Shown one piece after another: positions 1 to 13,250 of a stretch of DNA of 64,000 bases. The notes below the pieces were generated by a model, which was not told where the DNA came from, ran no database searches, and saw nothing but the letters and a program-made list of their open reading frames with translations. Position 1 is the stretch's first letter. Every line of letters begins with the position of its first letter. A program made the translations under genes and the position numbers. The DNA is from Prunus persica (taxonomy: Eukaryota; Streptophyta; Magnoliopsida; Rosales; Rosaceae), in NCBI RefSeq assembly GCF_000346465.2, contig NC_034014.1, positions 4,798,461 to 4,862,460 of the forward strand, written 5' to 3'.

Positions 1-310
1 CTATATTCAAATAAGATTATTTCCTTTAATATGGGTTAGGTGAAGGAGCCAAGTGCGAGTATAATCTGTGTTTGAAATAATCTTTGTTTTGCAAGTTGTT
101 TAAAACACCACAACATATTTATCCTAGAAGAATTACAAATATTAATCACAAGAAGTAAGCCTCAAATTAAGTATGGTATTTACTCTAATTTGCATTCGAT
201 AAACTTAACTGACAATCTAAATGGTGATCAGGCATCAAGAAAATCAATTAAGTCATTAAACACGATGATTAAGGATCCAATATCAAAAGGTAATCACTGG
301 ATAGAAAAAC
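1..310. repeat. Retroelement-like repeat fragment
   Basis: Noncoding repeat. Bases from about 20 to 120 match 13145-13235 in the same orientation (shared words such as gtataat.tgtgttt and ttgcaagttgt/ttgcaggttgt). Bases from about 130 to 240 match 12540-12650 in the opposite orientation (caaattaagtat and its complement). No ORF of note. It looks like a rearranged piece of the same retroelement as the 12.5-13.2 kb block; the family is inferred, not established. Confidence 0.5.
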
Positions 311-1031
311 TAGAAAACTAGATTATCACACTAGGACTACATCATGCCCTAACTAAAGAGTTTTATTTAAATAAATAAAAGTAAAATGTTACAAAGCTAA
401 GAAAATACATGAAGGAAAATCTAGTTATTACAAACAATTGAGAACTAAAAGTAGAACTAAGAGAATTTGATGGAGATGAGGTCTAGAGAGATGTTTGAGA
501 GCTCCTCTCTCTCTCTCCCCCTCCCCCCCCTATAGGTGAACATACTCACCAACAACAAGCCACTAATATTTTTTCTTTTAAAAAAAAAAAACTCAAATAC
601 CTAACCCACAATGCCATTTTTCATTCTTTATTCTTCTTGGTGCAGCACTTCAAGGGCAAATGGATTGGCTTTTAGTTTGGCATCCCACTTCCCTCTTACC
701 TAAGTTTGTGGATGAATCAAATCATCCACTAACAAGATTAGCATGCATAACTCATGCATGACCAAGCAGTGGCGGACCTAGGAATTTTTCAACGGAGGTG
801 CAATTCTTAAAAGCTAAAAGCTCAAAAAAAAAAAAAAAACTCAAGGAAAAAAAAAATGCATGGGTGATGTTAAATATCCCACTTAAATAAGGAATTCCCA
901 AAACTCAATTGAATAAAGAGAAATTCTAATTAAAACATAATTAGGTAAGAATTACAAAAGCCCTTTAGAAGCCCATGAATGCCCCAGCAGTTTCCCTTTT
1001 TTTATCTTTTAAAATAATAATAATAATAATA
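311..1031. other. Intergenic, no gene seen
   Basis: AT-rich sequence with a short CT/C tract near 505-530, poly-A runs near 820-855 and an (AAT)n run at about 1013-1035. No coding pattern is recognisable on either strand. Confidence 0.6.
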
Positions 1032-1462
1032 ATAAGGAGGTCTCCACATGCAGTAAGAACAGTAGCAAGGATGTAATCATCCACCTCAAAACCCTCTGTT
1101 CACATCTGATACATGAGCTTCATAGCCTCCTAGCAGAGACCATTCTTTGCATAACCCACTATCATAGCCTTCCAAGAAACCAAATTTCGTTCTGGCATGC
1201 TGTCAAAAACATTAGACATGGCAGGACTTTTATTTGCAAAGGAGTGAATCAATTTCCAGTGCAAAACGGTTTCCATCTAGGCGCATGCTTTCAAAGCGAA
1301 TGAGTAAGTAAATGCGTTGGGATCCACCCCATCCTCCATCATTTCATTCAAAAGCAGCGCACCGTAGCGCAATTCACTTGCGCATTTCATCGAACAGCTT
1401 CTATGCATGAGCAAAGGTGCAACTTCAGCAGCTTTTATGGAGTTTTCCGGCACTGTGACCAA
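1032..1462 (-). pseudogene. PPR protein pseudogene fragment
   Basis: The minus strand reads as pentatricopeptide repeat protein with interruptions. From 1462 downward it gives a segment ending GVDPNAFTYSFALKACA, then a stop, then VFDSMPERNLVSWKAMIVGY, then AKNGLC, a stop, EAMKLMYQM and another stop. These are typical PLS-class PPR motif words. At least three in-frame stops and the missing ends show a dead fragment. It is not a copy of the intact PPR gene at 57-58.7 kb as far as can be read. Family certain, parent gene unknown. Confidence 0.75.
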
Positions 1463-1840
1463 GCAACCTTGTGAGCATCACAACTTGGGCTTTGCAACTC
1501 CAAATGAAGACGTTGACCATACTAAATTGAAGCCCAAAAAAAGATCTTTCCAATGGACTAAGGGCTTGTCGCCAATTCTCAATGAAAGCTATCAAAAAAT
1601 TAATATTCCTTGACTGCACAGTTGCTGGCTCGGTTTGACAGTGAATGCACTGTAGTCTGCTTATAGGCATGAATTGGACTAGTACCTCCATTCATAAAAT
1701 TATGGACAAATATGGACCTTGAAGCTCTTTGTCTTATTTTTCAAAACTAGCCCATCTTAAGAAAAAATCGAAAAGACCTTCAAATATCAGTGTTGGCACA
1801 GTAATACAGATGCTTCCGAATTTCACCTTAAGTTGCCTTG

Positions 1841-3020
1841 TGTCACGGGATGAGCGAGCGGCGCGGCGCGGCGGAAGCGAAACACACATTTCGCCACTCA
1901 AAGTACACCCGTGCGGCCCAGGATCCCTTCGAATCCTGGTCAGCCTTCTCCCACTTCATGATTCACATGACTCTCACAACTCCGCGAGAGGGTTACCTTC
2001 AAGTGTGTCTTTCACTAGACAACGAGTCACACTACCGTGTGACAATACAATCACCCCGCATCCGGCAACGAACCCTTGACGCCCATACATCAAGCGTTGC
2101 ATAAGACACGTCAACTGCATCGACCACGTCGCATGCTTTCCTCAAGTCTCGCTCATGTCCATGTCAAGACATAGCGATCCAACACACCATCGGTTTACCC
2201 ACACTTCTGTTGGTCATTCCTTTAGCGTCCACGATAGCCCACATCCTCAAGCTATACACGCAAGCTGTTATACTTGCATGTCGCCCAAGCCTTGGCGACA
2301 TATGTATTCCGAATGTCCCACATAACCATCTATATATTGCATGGGGTCGTAACCCATGTGTATCGGCATCCGAATATCTTCCTTCAATATTGGACAAGGC
2401 CGAACCCAAGCCAAGTCCATCGAGTATTGTCATATGTCTCGCTAGCCGATGGCATAGCGAATGCCATATGTTGACCTCACTCTTTCCAACGATGCGCAAT
2501 ACGAACGGCCCTGCGTGTTCGTACTGTCCTCGAGAATTCCTTTCTCTCGAAGGCACAGATTGTCCTTCAACAATCTTATGCCCGCCCTTATGACTATCTC
2601 CAATGTCATAAGGATGCTCGCTTAGTGCCACAAGGGTGTAAGCACCAGGGGTGGTGGAGAGCATGACACCATGTCACCCTCTATATAGCATTTTATGCAT
2701 TTAGCCTTCTGCTAGGAGGGAACATCACCTATGCACGAGGAGTCATAATTGGGCATAACTCTTTCATACGAACTCCGAATGGCGAACCGTCAGTTGCGTT
2801 TCCTGCGTCTCGACATCACGGACATTTCGGTATTCTTGGTTCCCTCAGGTTCCTCCCATAACCTTCGGAAATGCCCAAAATACCCTTCACAAGTGCAACT
2901 TGGCCAACACCAACCATTCTAGCTCTTAAATTATCGCCCGTCCACACTTAGACTACTTCATAAGCGCATAGATGTCCCAACGGAGTTACGGTAGCACTTG
3001 TCTAAATGCGACCCGTGACA
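1841..3020. mobile_element. Probable solo LTR
   Basis: A 1180-bp block richer in GC and CpG than its surroundings begins TGTCACGGG and ends CCCGTGACA, a 9-bp perfect terminal inverted repeat with the TG...CA ends expected of an LTR. It is flanked by CTTG on both sides (1837-1840 and 3021-3024); a fifth base does not match. A TATA-like ctatatag lies at 2681-2688. There is no second LTR, primer-binding site or pol sequence nearby, so recombination to a solo LTR is the simplest reading. ORFs of 127-166 codons inside match nothing I recognise and are taken as chance. Superfamily (Ty3/gypsy or Ty1/copia) is not assigned. Confidence 0.65.
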
Positions 3021-4195
3021 CTTGTCATGAAATACTACTTTGATTGGCTGCTCTAAAAATTCTAGAAAAATTACAGAGACATCTTCAAGCTCTTAACTTC
3101 ACTCTTCAATTGGCCTTACACATGAATTCCACGAAAAAGTTGTAATTCCATTTGAAACTGAGATTAAGTGTTCCGGAAAGTTGAAAATGAAGAGAGTAAA
3201 GTAAGTCTTCTTTAAAGCAAATTCCTACAAAAACTAAATAAAAAGAGTGAATGAATTAGTATATTTATGAATTTATCAGTGGTTATTCATATTCCATATA
3301 TTTATAATAAAGAAAAATGGAGATGGCAGTTCACACACGCCTCTCTCTTCTTTTTTTAGGAGAAGTCTTTTTCTCTTTTTTTGTTTTTTTATCTCTCTTC
3401 TTGTTCCTGTCTCCAATTCTCTCTCTTTTCTTCCTCTCTCCGATTTTTCTTCCTCTTTTTTTCTCATTCTCTAGCTCTCTATTTCTTTCTTTTGCTGGAA
3501 GAAGATGAGAGGGTCTGAGGGTGGGGAGGTGGTTGGGACCGTTTGGTAGAAGAAGCGAGTGGTGATGTGCTGCGTTATATTTGTGAGGGGTATTTTTGGC
3601 ATGAAAAAATTGATTCCTTTCACCCTTCTCCAATCCAACCTCCTCTCTCAAGAATCAAATCTCTTCAATAGCAGGAATCAGGAATTAGATTTGTTGTGGG
3701 TCTCACATTATTGTTCATTCCACCAATATAAATAAACAAAGGAGTCATTTGGAATGAGAATGACTACCAATTTCCATTCCGGTTATGTAAACATGCCATC
3801 ATTGATTGGTGAATGGGGCAAAAAGAAACTGGTGGGGTTAGACAAGCAAAACAGAGATCCCATTACGGTTCACCAAAGTTGAGCTGGGCTAGACACCTTC
3901 CCACTGTTGGTTACACGGTGGCCCACACCAGCCACCATGGAAGATTTCATATTTCATATAATGTAGATGATGGTGCAGTACAAAAACGTACAAAAAATAA
4001 AAATTGCGTTCCTCCCACTGGACCAAGTGATCATTCATCATCTTATCATCACATTTATTAAAACATTGATGCCTCCTCATTTTTACATAAAATTACAGCA
4101 CACTCACTTTATTAGATGGATCAGTTTGGTTTTAATCTGACCTCAAGTGTCTGCCTACTAGCAGATATGTATACATAAAGAGAACCATTTCCAAG
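3021..4195. other. Intergenic, no gene seen
   Basis: Contains a pyrimidine-rich tract at about 3345-3490 that produces low-complexity ORFs on both strands. The last part (about 4080-4195) is probably the 3' UTR of the dehydrogenase gene that ends at 4196. Nothing else recognised. Confidence 0.5.
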
Positions 4196-6081
<1,886 letters not shown>

Positions 6082-6138
6082 ATTTGATTTCTCTCTCTGA
6101 TCGCTCTCTGTCTCCGTCTCTGTCTCTCACTCTCTCAA

Positions 6139-6170
<32 letters not shown>

Positions 6171-7896
6171 CTATTAATGGGCTTTTATCGTATTAGGTGG
6201 CCGACAAGTGGTGTCCGTAGCAGCTGATGGTGCAGCAACGTGTTTCTCATCGAAGCAGACTCTCTCACCGATCTCACCGACCAACATCAACTGCATTTTA
6301 TTCAAAAGAGGTAATTTATTTGGGGAGATGATTTTCTCACGTTTTTTTTTTTTTTTTTGGACTTATACTTTTTTTTGTTTTTTAATATTTTTAATTATTT
6401 TTTTTTATTCTTTCTCTTTTCTATTCTATCATTGTCATATATTAATTTTTTTATATTTCATTTTTATATTATTTATTTGGTTTTAATGTCAAAATGGTCC
6501 TTGTGTTTTATCACCTTGGCCAATTTAGTCCATGTATTTTTAATTTGGTCAATTTGATCCATGTGTTTAAGACCATAATTAATTTGGCATGTTCCATTAA
6601 AGTTGCCGATAAATAAACATGATAATCTTTTTTCGTTTTATTTTGAAAACCTATAAAGTTTTTTGAAGTTAATAAAAAGTTGTATTAATTTTAAAATACA
6701 TTAAAAGTTCAATTAAACTAAAATATATCATTAAAAATATATATAAAAATACTTGAAAAGAGAAAGAAAAAAAGGGTGTAGTCTAGTCAGGAAGGGGATG
6801 AACTGCTCAGCGGGTGGAGAAGTGGGAAGGACCATTGCAGAGTGCTAAGGCTGCATGAGTTTTTATTATATATATTAGAGGTGGGTGCACTGGAGTTGGG
6901 GAGGTAAGTGTGGCTTGGAGAGTTGGGGCCTTTGGGAAAATGGTTGAGGATAGAGATTGACATAGTTGTTGGGTTGCTCCCACTTCTACAATCGATGTGC
7001 AGCTCCTCCCCTCCCCGACTTGCCCTTCTTTTCTTTTTTCTAATGCTTAATTCAACTTTTTATTAACTTCATTAAGCACTATAGGTCTTCTAAAAATAAA
7101 ATAAAAATATTATCATGTTCATTTAACGGCATAAAAAAATAATAATAATATAAAAGTATAAAGAAAAAGAAAATGGAATGCAAGTTGGAAAATTCAGTAT
7201 AACGAAAAAGAAATAATATAAAAGTGAAGTAAAAAGAAATTAATGTAGGATAGGGGTAGAATAGGAAAGAGAGAGAGAACAAAAAAGAACAATATTAATT
7301 AAAAAGCATTTAAAAAAACAAAAGGGAGTGGGAAATCAGCTCCCTTTATTTATTTACAATCTTCTCTGCATATTTGTGGGCGTGTATTAGGAAACCACAA
7401 CCTCTTTTAAGTTCTCTTCTTTTGCTAAAATACTGTAGGAAAAGAGAGCCAACCTACTATTTAATTAATTAAAAAATAGAAAAGAGAGGAAGAAGAAGAA
7501 AGAAAGAAAGTAGGTCGACTCGTGATACATGTGTTTAGCAAGAAACATTAAGTCTTAAACCAACATGTTTTTTTCGCGGGAACCTTAGTTTTCCTTTCAT
7601 AAAGCAACATGGGCTAAATACATATTATTTTAATTAATGTGTACCAAAGTTGATATTGATATTGAATGATTACTTCACCTTTTTAGTTGATATTGATTGA
7701 TACGTAAAATTTGGGGTATTGTAAACATGCTCCAAAGATTGATATTATTTTCCTCTTGCTTTCTCTACTATTCTCTTTGTTATTTTCTTTGTTTTCAATA
7801 TCTGTAGGAAAAAGTGAAAATCTGTGTATGTATTAATCTTGTGTTTATGAATCCTTTCATTATTCAAATATGTCTATAGGCTTAAAAAAATAAAGT
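6082..7896. other. Intergenic; dehydrogenase 5' UTR and simple repeats
   Basis: The first 100 bases upstream of the dehydrogenase start hold a CT-rich stretch and an (AC)n microsatellite, probably 5' UTR and promoter. The rest is AT-rich with poly-T and low-complexity ORFs only. No gene or complete element recognised. Confidence 0.5.
6141..6170. repeat. (AC)n microsatellite
   Basis: Uninterrupted CA dinucleotide run of about 14 units, roughly 60-90 bases upstream of the dehydrogenase start codon on the minus strand. Confidence 0.9.
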
Positions 7897-8365
7897 ATGG
7901 AAGGAAGTTCTCAAACTCCTACCATTAACACATCTCTTACCAACCCAAATGAAAGTCCTAGTCCTATACCTACCCTTGCTACCACTGAGCGATTAGTTCA
8001 AGGGGGAACATCTACACTTCTCCCAATTCCTAAGACGAGAGTACCCGTTAGGAAAGCATCGGAGGTTTGGAAGCATTTTACTAAGAACACGGTTGAACCG
8101 GGGAGTGATATAGGACCTAGAGCTTCTTGCAATTATTGCCATCAATCTTATGCATGTGATCTGGTAAGAAATGGCACATCTACATTGTTGCAACATTTGA
8201 AAGTTCAATGCACTGGGGTATTCCATTGAAAAAGGACAACAAACAAAATGTTCTTTCATTTGATAAGGGAGGCTTACTTTCACATACATATAGCAAAGAG
8301 AAAAGTAGACATGCTTGTATGAAGATGATAATAATTGATAAGCTTCCTTTTAGGCATATGGAAGC
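7897..8365 (+). pseudogene. hAT transposase BED-finger remnant
   Basis: The ORF from 7897 codes for 110 residues ending in a BED-type zinc finger: VWKHF, then CNYCHQSYACD, then GTSTLLQHLKVQC. This is the N-terminal DNA-binding domain of plant hAT (RICESLEEPER/DAYSLEEPER-like) transposases. The reading then shifts frame at about 8210, where the other frame continues with the expected hAT words LSFDKGGLLSHTYSKE and MIIIDKLPF. The dimerisation domain and catalytic core are absent, so it cannot be an active transposase. The remnant abuts copia-derived sequence at about 8355-8365. Confidence 0.8.
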
Positions 8366-8592
8366 CCTTGCCTTAAGTTCCAATCATGTATACCATTCTA
8401 GGATCAAACATTTAGATATGGACTTTCATTTTGTGAGAGAAAGAGTATAGAAAAAGGACTTTAAGTATGCAGTATATTCTTGCTGAAGAATGAGTGGCAG
8501 ACATTTTTACAAAGGGATTGCATGGTCCTATGTTTCTAAGACATTGTAAAAATTTACAACTTAGAAGCCCAGCTGGGTTTGAGGAGGAATGA
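8366..8592 (+). mobile_element. Ty1/copia RNase H C-terminal remnant
   Basis: Plus-strand reading gives YHSRIKHLDMDFHFVRERV followed, after a stop and a frame change, by VADIFTKGLHGP and AGFEEE. These are the conserved end of copia polyproteins (the RTKHIEIDFHF-like block and the ADIFTK motif). Two premature stops mark it as dead. A purine-rich GAGGAGGAATG just downstream could be the old polypurine tract, followed by LTR-like sequence with a TATA-like tatataagc near 8821. Confidence 0.75.
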
Positions 8593-8780
8593 TGATTGTA
8601 TTGTCCAGGTCAGCTCGAGGTTGTTAGAATAGCACATGGAGGTCACGTGTTCGTGTTAGTATTGTTATAATTTGTTAGTGGGTTTGAGGAGGAATGATGA
8701 CTACATTGTCCAGGTTAGCTCAAGGTTGTTAGATTAGCACATGGAGTTCTTGTTAGTATTGTTATAGAATTTGTTAGTTT
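8575..8780. repeat. Tandem duplication of about 105 bp
   Basis: 8575-8679 and 8680-8780 are diverged copies of one unit that starts gggtttgaggaggaatgatg and ends ttgttagt. They differ by several substitutions and small deletions. The unit spans the end of the copia remnant and the start of its presumed LTR. Confidence 0.8.
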
Positions 8781-8785
8781 GTTAA

Positions 8786-9638
8786 GATGAGTTTACTTAA
8801 TCTCTAAGATTGTTATTAGGTATATAAGCGGAGCTTTACATTGTAATATGATAAGTCCATAAACTTTTACATTTATGTACTCTTTATACTTAGTTTTTGT
8901 AGGAGAATTTGATTTTAAAAGACTTATTACTTTATTTTCTCAATTTTCAGCTTTCTAGAGCAAGTAATTTGTTTTCAACGAAAATACGACTTTTTGGTGG
9001 ATTTTTAGTACAAGACCAATTGGAGATAAAAGTTAAGATCTTGAAGATGATTGTTGAATTTTTTTAGAATTTTCAGAGCAGCCAATGAGAGCAGTCTTTG
9101 AAGTTAAGTCAGCATAAGCTGCAATCCTGTCAAACTGTGCTGCTGTGGAAGAATGATTATTTGAAGATTTTCATGATTTTTCCTCAAGGCATGCAATATA
9201 TGGTTGGAAAGATAAGACAAATACCTACAATTTACAGATTTTTTCCGAATTTTCTTGGAGGAGTAACAACCCCAAACTTGCGTGCAAAGTAACTGACGTA
9301 TTATCCCAGTCCAAGTAGGAAAATGAGTCAATTACTTACCCATTTTGGATTTATGTCTTAATTAGGTTTTTCTTTATTTTTAGGCTGCTGTAAAAGTCCA
9401 GCTAGGGTAGGAATAGACATGTGGTGTTTTATTTAAGCATGAGGAATAACTCTTTTGGGGTCATACAAAGACTAGGAGAAATTGGAGACGCTGGAAGAGT
9501 ACTGCAATTGGCTAAGTTTTATTGTTTCTTCCTTATGTTTTTGTTTATATCGAATTCTATGATTATGTGTAACTAATTTTCTTTTGCTAGGGCATGTTGT
9601 AGACCCAGTATGATAATCTAGTTTTCTTATTTTACCTT
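8786..9638. other. Noncoding, retroelement-like
   Basis: No coding pattern. The first part probably continues the decayed copia LTR. The remainder reads like retroelement noncoding DNA but no ends could be defined. Confidence 0.35.
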
Positions 9639-10243
9639 TGTGGGAACCAAATTCTAGCCAAACCTTAGGTCAAATACTTCCTTTAATTTGGGGATTATTT
9701 GACCTAATTGGGAGTTACTCAATTTAATTGGGAGTTACCTAATTTAATTGGGATTGATTTGATTCCTTTCTTAATTAGGGATTTAATTTAAATCAATTCC
9801 CTAATTAAGCCAATATGACCAAATCAGGAAGAATAATTCATTTCCATTTACATAATTATTCTTCTGAAACCCTAGTCTCTGAGGCCCCTATAAATAGATG
9901 GCTACACATAAGGGTTGAGGTACGTCTAAATTCCTATCTGAAACTCTGCAGAAATTGTCTCTCATAAACCCTAGTCGTCATACTCTTTCTCTCTCTCACA
10001 CAAGGCTTCGGCCACCACACACGGCTCCGACCACCCGGTTCTCACCCTAGAGAGATCTTCATCCTATTGTTAGCTATTATTTTCCTACAAACACTCGACC
10101 TAACTTAGATATCAGAGGGCCTTTGGCCAACACCCCCCGGATGTGGTCCTCTCATTCCGATTTGTTTTGTAGGGAGAAAGAGAAGCGAAAAAGACGAAGG
10201 AATCTTAGGCGAATAATCTTGTGGGACGAAAATCGCACCTACA
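9639..10243 (+). mobile_element. Probable LTR of a retrotransposon, 3' side interrupted
   Basis: Begins TGTGGGAACC and ends GCACCTACA, with the TG...CA ends of an LTR. It carries a TATA-like cctataaata near 9889-9898 and a segment near 10105-10135 (tatcagagggcctttgg) that I associate with plant LTR retrotransposons. An inverted repeat, cttaattaggga/tccctaattaag, occurs at 9770-9781 and 9798-9809. No target-site duplication was found, and a hAT-like element is inserted only five bases beyond the right end. Superfamily unassigned. Confidence 0.4.
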
Positions 10244-10248
10244 ACTAA

Positions 10249-12466
10249 AGGTGGGCATAAAGACCGATAAACCAATCAAACAGACCAAACCAAATCAAAC
10301 CAAACCAAACCGAAAAAGAGTGTTTTTTGACCAAACCAAAAAGTCAACCACGGACCTGAATCGAACCAAAGGTCCACGGTTCGGCCTTCGGTTCTAATTT
10401 TTTCAGAACCGATGAACCTGAACAGAACCGGTCAATATTTATATATATATATATATATATGTTACACATGGCGTCGTATGATTGGCCAAAAAAGTATTCA
10501 TGTGAGACTGCTTGCTGCAGATTCCTCACAAATTTTTTATTTTTTCCCGTAACCCTCAAACGCGACTCTTTCTATGTTTCTCAGTCTTAGCTTCTGATCG
10601 CCGACAACATCTATTCCTCTCCTGCGATTTCTTCTGTGGGTTTCTCTCTCATGTCAGTCAAAGGTGAAAGCATCATCTTCCTTTGAGTTTAGGGGTTTAT
10701 TCTAAATTAAATTTATTGTTTTTTTCTTTTAAATTAGGCTTGTCGATTTGGTGGTTGAGGTTTATGTGATGATATATTTTTTCTGTCAAGGTTTTAGGGT
10801 TATTGAATTAGGTCTGCCATCAATTAGGTTATGATGTGTTGTGATGATTATTTGAAATTGACAAAGAAATTATGAACTGTTAGTTTCATTGTACAAATTA
10901 GGGCTACTAGCATTTAGGTTCTTTTGTTAAATTATTCTAATTAGGGCTACTATCAATTAATTTTTGTTTTATGAAATTAGGTTCTGCGAAACTACTAGGT
11001 TATGTTTCTGCTGCTGCTATTCTGTTGTTATGTTGCTGTATTAATTATGTTTATGTTTCTTTTTGTTAAATAGGTTATGCTGCATGCTAGGTTTGTTTTG
11101 ATTGGTTAGTTTCTGTTTTTATTAAAGAACAGATGGAAGAGTGATGATATATTTGCAGTCTGACATTGTTCATGCATGATGCTTCGATTTTGTTTGAACG
11201 AATTATGGTTACATATTAAAGATTAAGACCTATAGTTCAAATTTTGGTTTTAATTTTAGGATTTTTTTTTATAGAGCAGTGGGTATTTTAGGGTATTTGG
11301 TTTGAATTTATGAAAGGAATGAAGCTTGTTTGTAACCTGACCTGTTTTCATTCACAGTTGTTTAGCATCGCTGCTGCTGTTGAGCTTTGCAAGTTTGAAA
11401 ATTTTTGCTTAAATGGAGGTAAATATTTGCTGCTAACCCTATTTTTGCTATGTTTTGAGTTTATATATTTGTATTCTGTAATTTGTAATCTATTTAGTTG
11501 ATTTATATCTGTAATTTGTAATTTGTATGTGATTTAAATCTGTTTAAATCTGTTTTGACTTTGTTTCTTGCATCTTTGGATAGGAAAAATATGTTTTTAC
11601 TGTGTTTAAATCTGATTTTTGGATAGGATATATGTTTAGGGAGTTGTATGCATAGGAAAATCTGTTTTGACAGTTTAAATGTGTTTATTTATTTATTTAT
11701 AGGATATATGTTTTAATATGTTTATGGATAGTAAAACTTTGTTTGGAAGGTATTTTTCTTCCATCTTATTTTAATTATGATTTATTGATGGTGAAACTTT
11801 GTGTTAATTCTTTTAATTATTATGTAGGTTGCTTTGTTAAGGATTTTGGAATAATGGATGCAGCAGATTTTTTGTAAGGATGTTATCTTTATGTGTATTT
11901 TTGTGATGGGTTGTAATCTTCCATTTTATAAGTTTAATTTGGATTGCTTGCTTTATTTGTGTGTGTGTGTGTGTGTGTTTTTTTTTTTAATGGTTTGTAA
12001 GACATTATATTTCCTTTCCTTGGTTGGTTGGTTGATTGTGTGAATGTGGGATTCATTTAGTTATTTAGAAACTTAGATTGGAATGATGGATTTTTATAGG
12101 TTCAATTTGCATAATTTCAGGATTTGAAAGAGAAGTAAAAACTGATTTGGGCTTGTTAATAAGAACTTATTAGGTTTTGGCAATTTGACAACAAAAAAAA
12201 GGTTTTTGGCTGAAAGTAAATCTGATTTGGGCTTTTTTTTGGTTGAAAATAAATTTGATTTGGGCTTTTGAAAATGGTAAAATTGGGCTCAAGCCCAAAC
12301 CGATAACAATACATAACCGACCCGAGAACCCAGGCCTATTTTCAGTGTGGCCTAATTTCAGGTTTTAACTTGGACCTGACCAAACCTGAGAACCAAGCTC
12401 CTCATCAGTTCAACCCTTAGAGTCGGCCAAAATTTGACCCGACCCAAACCGTGCCCGGGCCTACCC
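10249..12466. mobile_element. Non-autonomous hAT-like element (2.2 kb)
   Basis: Flanked by near-identical 8-bp duplications, acaactaa (10241-10248) and acaactta (12467-12474). The ends are imperfect inverted repeats (aggtgggcat; gtgcccgggcctaccc). Subterminal sequence at both ends is rich in ccaaacc/gacccaaacc words, a pattern common in plant hAT derivatives. The interior has no transposase ORF. It contains a 5'-UTR-like CT-rich stretch near 10560-10660 followed by long T-rich intron-like sequence, plus short (TA)n and (TG)n runs. It may be a deletion derivative of an autonomous element. Confidence 0.6.
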
Positions 12467-12474
12467 ACAACTTA

Positions 12475-13250
12475 TCTATTGATTGCCATTTGATGTTGAA
12501 TTCTTAATCATTGTGCTTAATAACTTGGTTGATTATGTTGATGCTTGATCACCATCTAGACTTTTAATTGAGTTAATTGGATGCAAATTAGAGTAAATAT
12601 CATACTTAATTTGAGGCTCGCTTCTTGTGATTAGGATTTGTAATTTGTCTAGGGTAAATATCATACTTCTAGGGTTTACATGCTTGTTAGAGGTTTTCAC
12701 TGATGTTAATGAGTTTCTATTTGTTGATATTTGATCTAAATACCATAGGCGAATTGCATGTAGGAATACACAAGTTAGCCTAAATACCATAGGTAATTCT
12801 TGAAAAAGGAAAACTAAGCGGCCACATCAAATGATTAGTTAATAGGTAGGTGAATAAGAGGCTAGATCGGATTATTAGTGGTGAATTCATTGTCCTAGTG
12901 CTTTTATCAATTTGAATTTCTCATCCTTGTGTTTTGTGACTTTCTACATCTTTTGTCTTTTAATTTCATTGTTAATTAAATCATTCTTTCAAAAACCCCT
13001 TTTGTGTTTACGTGAGTATGCTACGTGTTTAATTTCTTGTTTATATAATTCGAGTAGTTAAAGTATTTTGTGAAGTAAATTAGGTTAGACTAGTTGGAAG
13101 TTGAACTCAATCCTCGTGGGAATGACTTCGTATTTGCCATACTAAATTACGATTGACCTTGTGCACTTGCAAGTATAATTTGTGTTTAGAGTAATCTTTA
13201 TAATCTCTATTTTGCAGGTTGTCTAAAATTCACAACATAATGGATTCATT
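12475..13250 (+). repeat. Retroelement-derived noncoding block
   Basis: Contiguous with the sequence left of the hAT-like insertion once that insertion is removed. It contains the segments shared with 1-310, including the closing part near 13085-13235 (ctcgtgggaatgacttcg ... cttgcaagtataatttg), which resembles the noncoding tail of plant LTR elements. No ORF. Confidence 0.45.

Noticed and set aside
1920..1945. tRNA-like ttcgaatcc word
   Set aside because: No cloverleaf or acceptor stem around it; it lies within the LTR candidate.
2164..2664. 166-codon minus ORF and 127-codon plus ORF inside the solo LTR candidate
   Set aside because: They overlap on opposite strands, match no family I recognise and lie in CpG-rich repeat DNA, so chance ORFs are likely.
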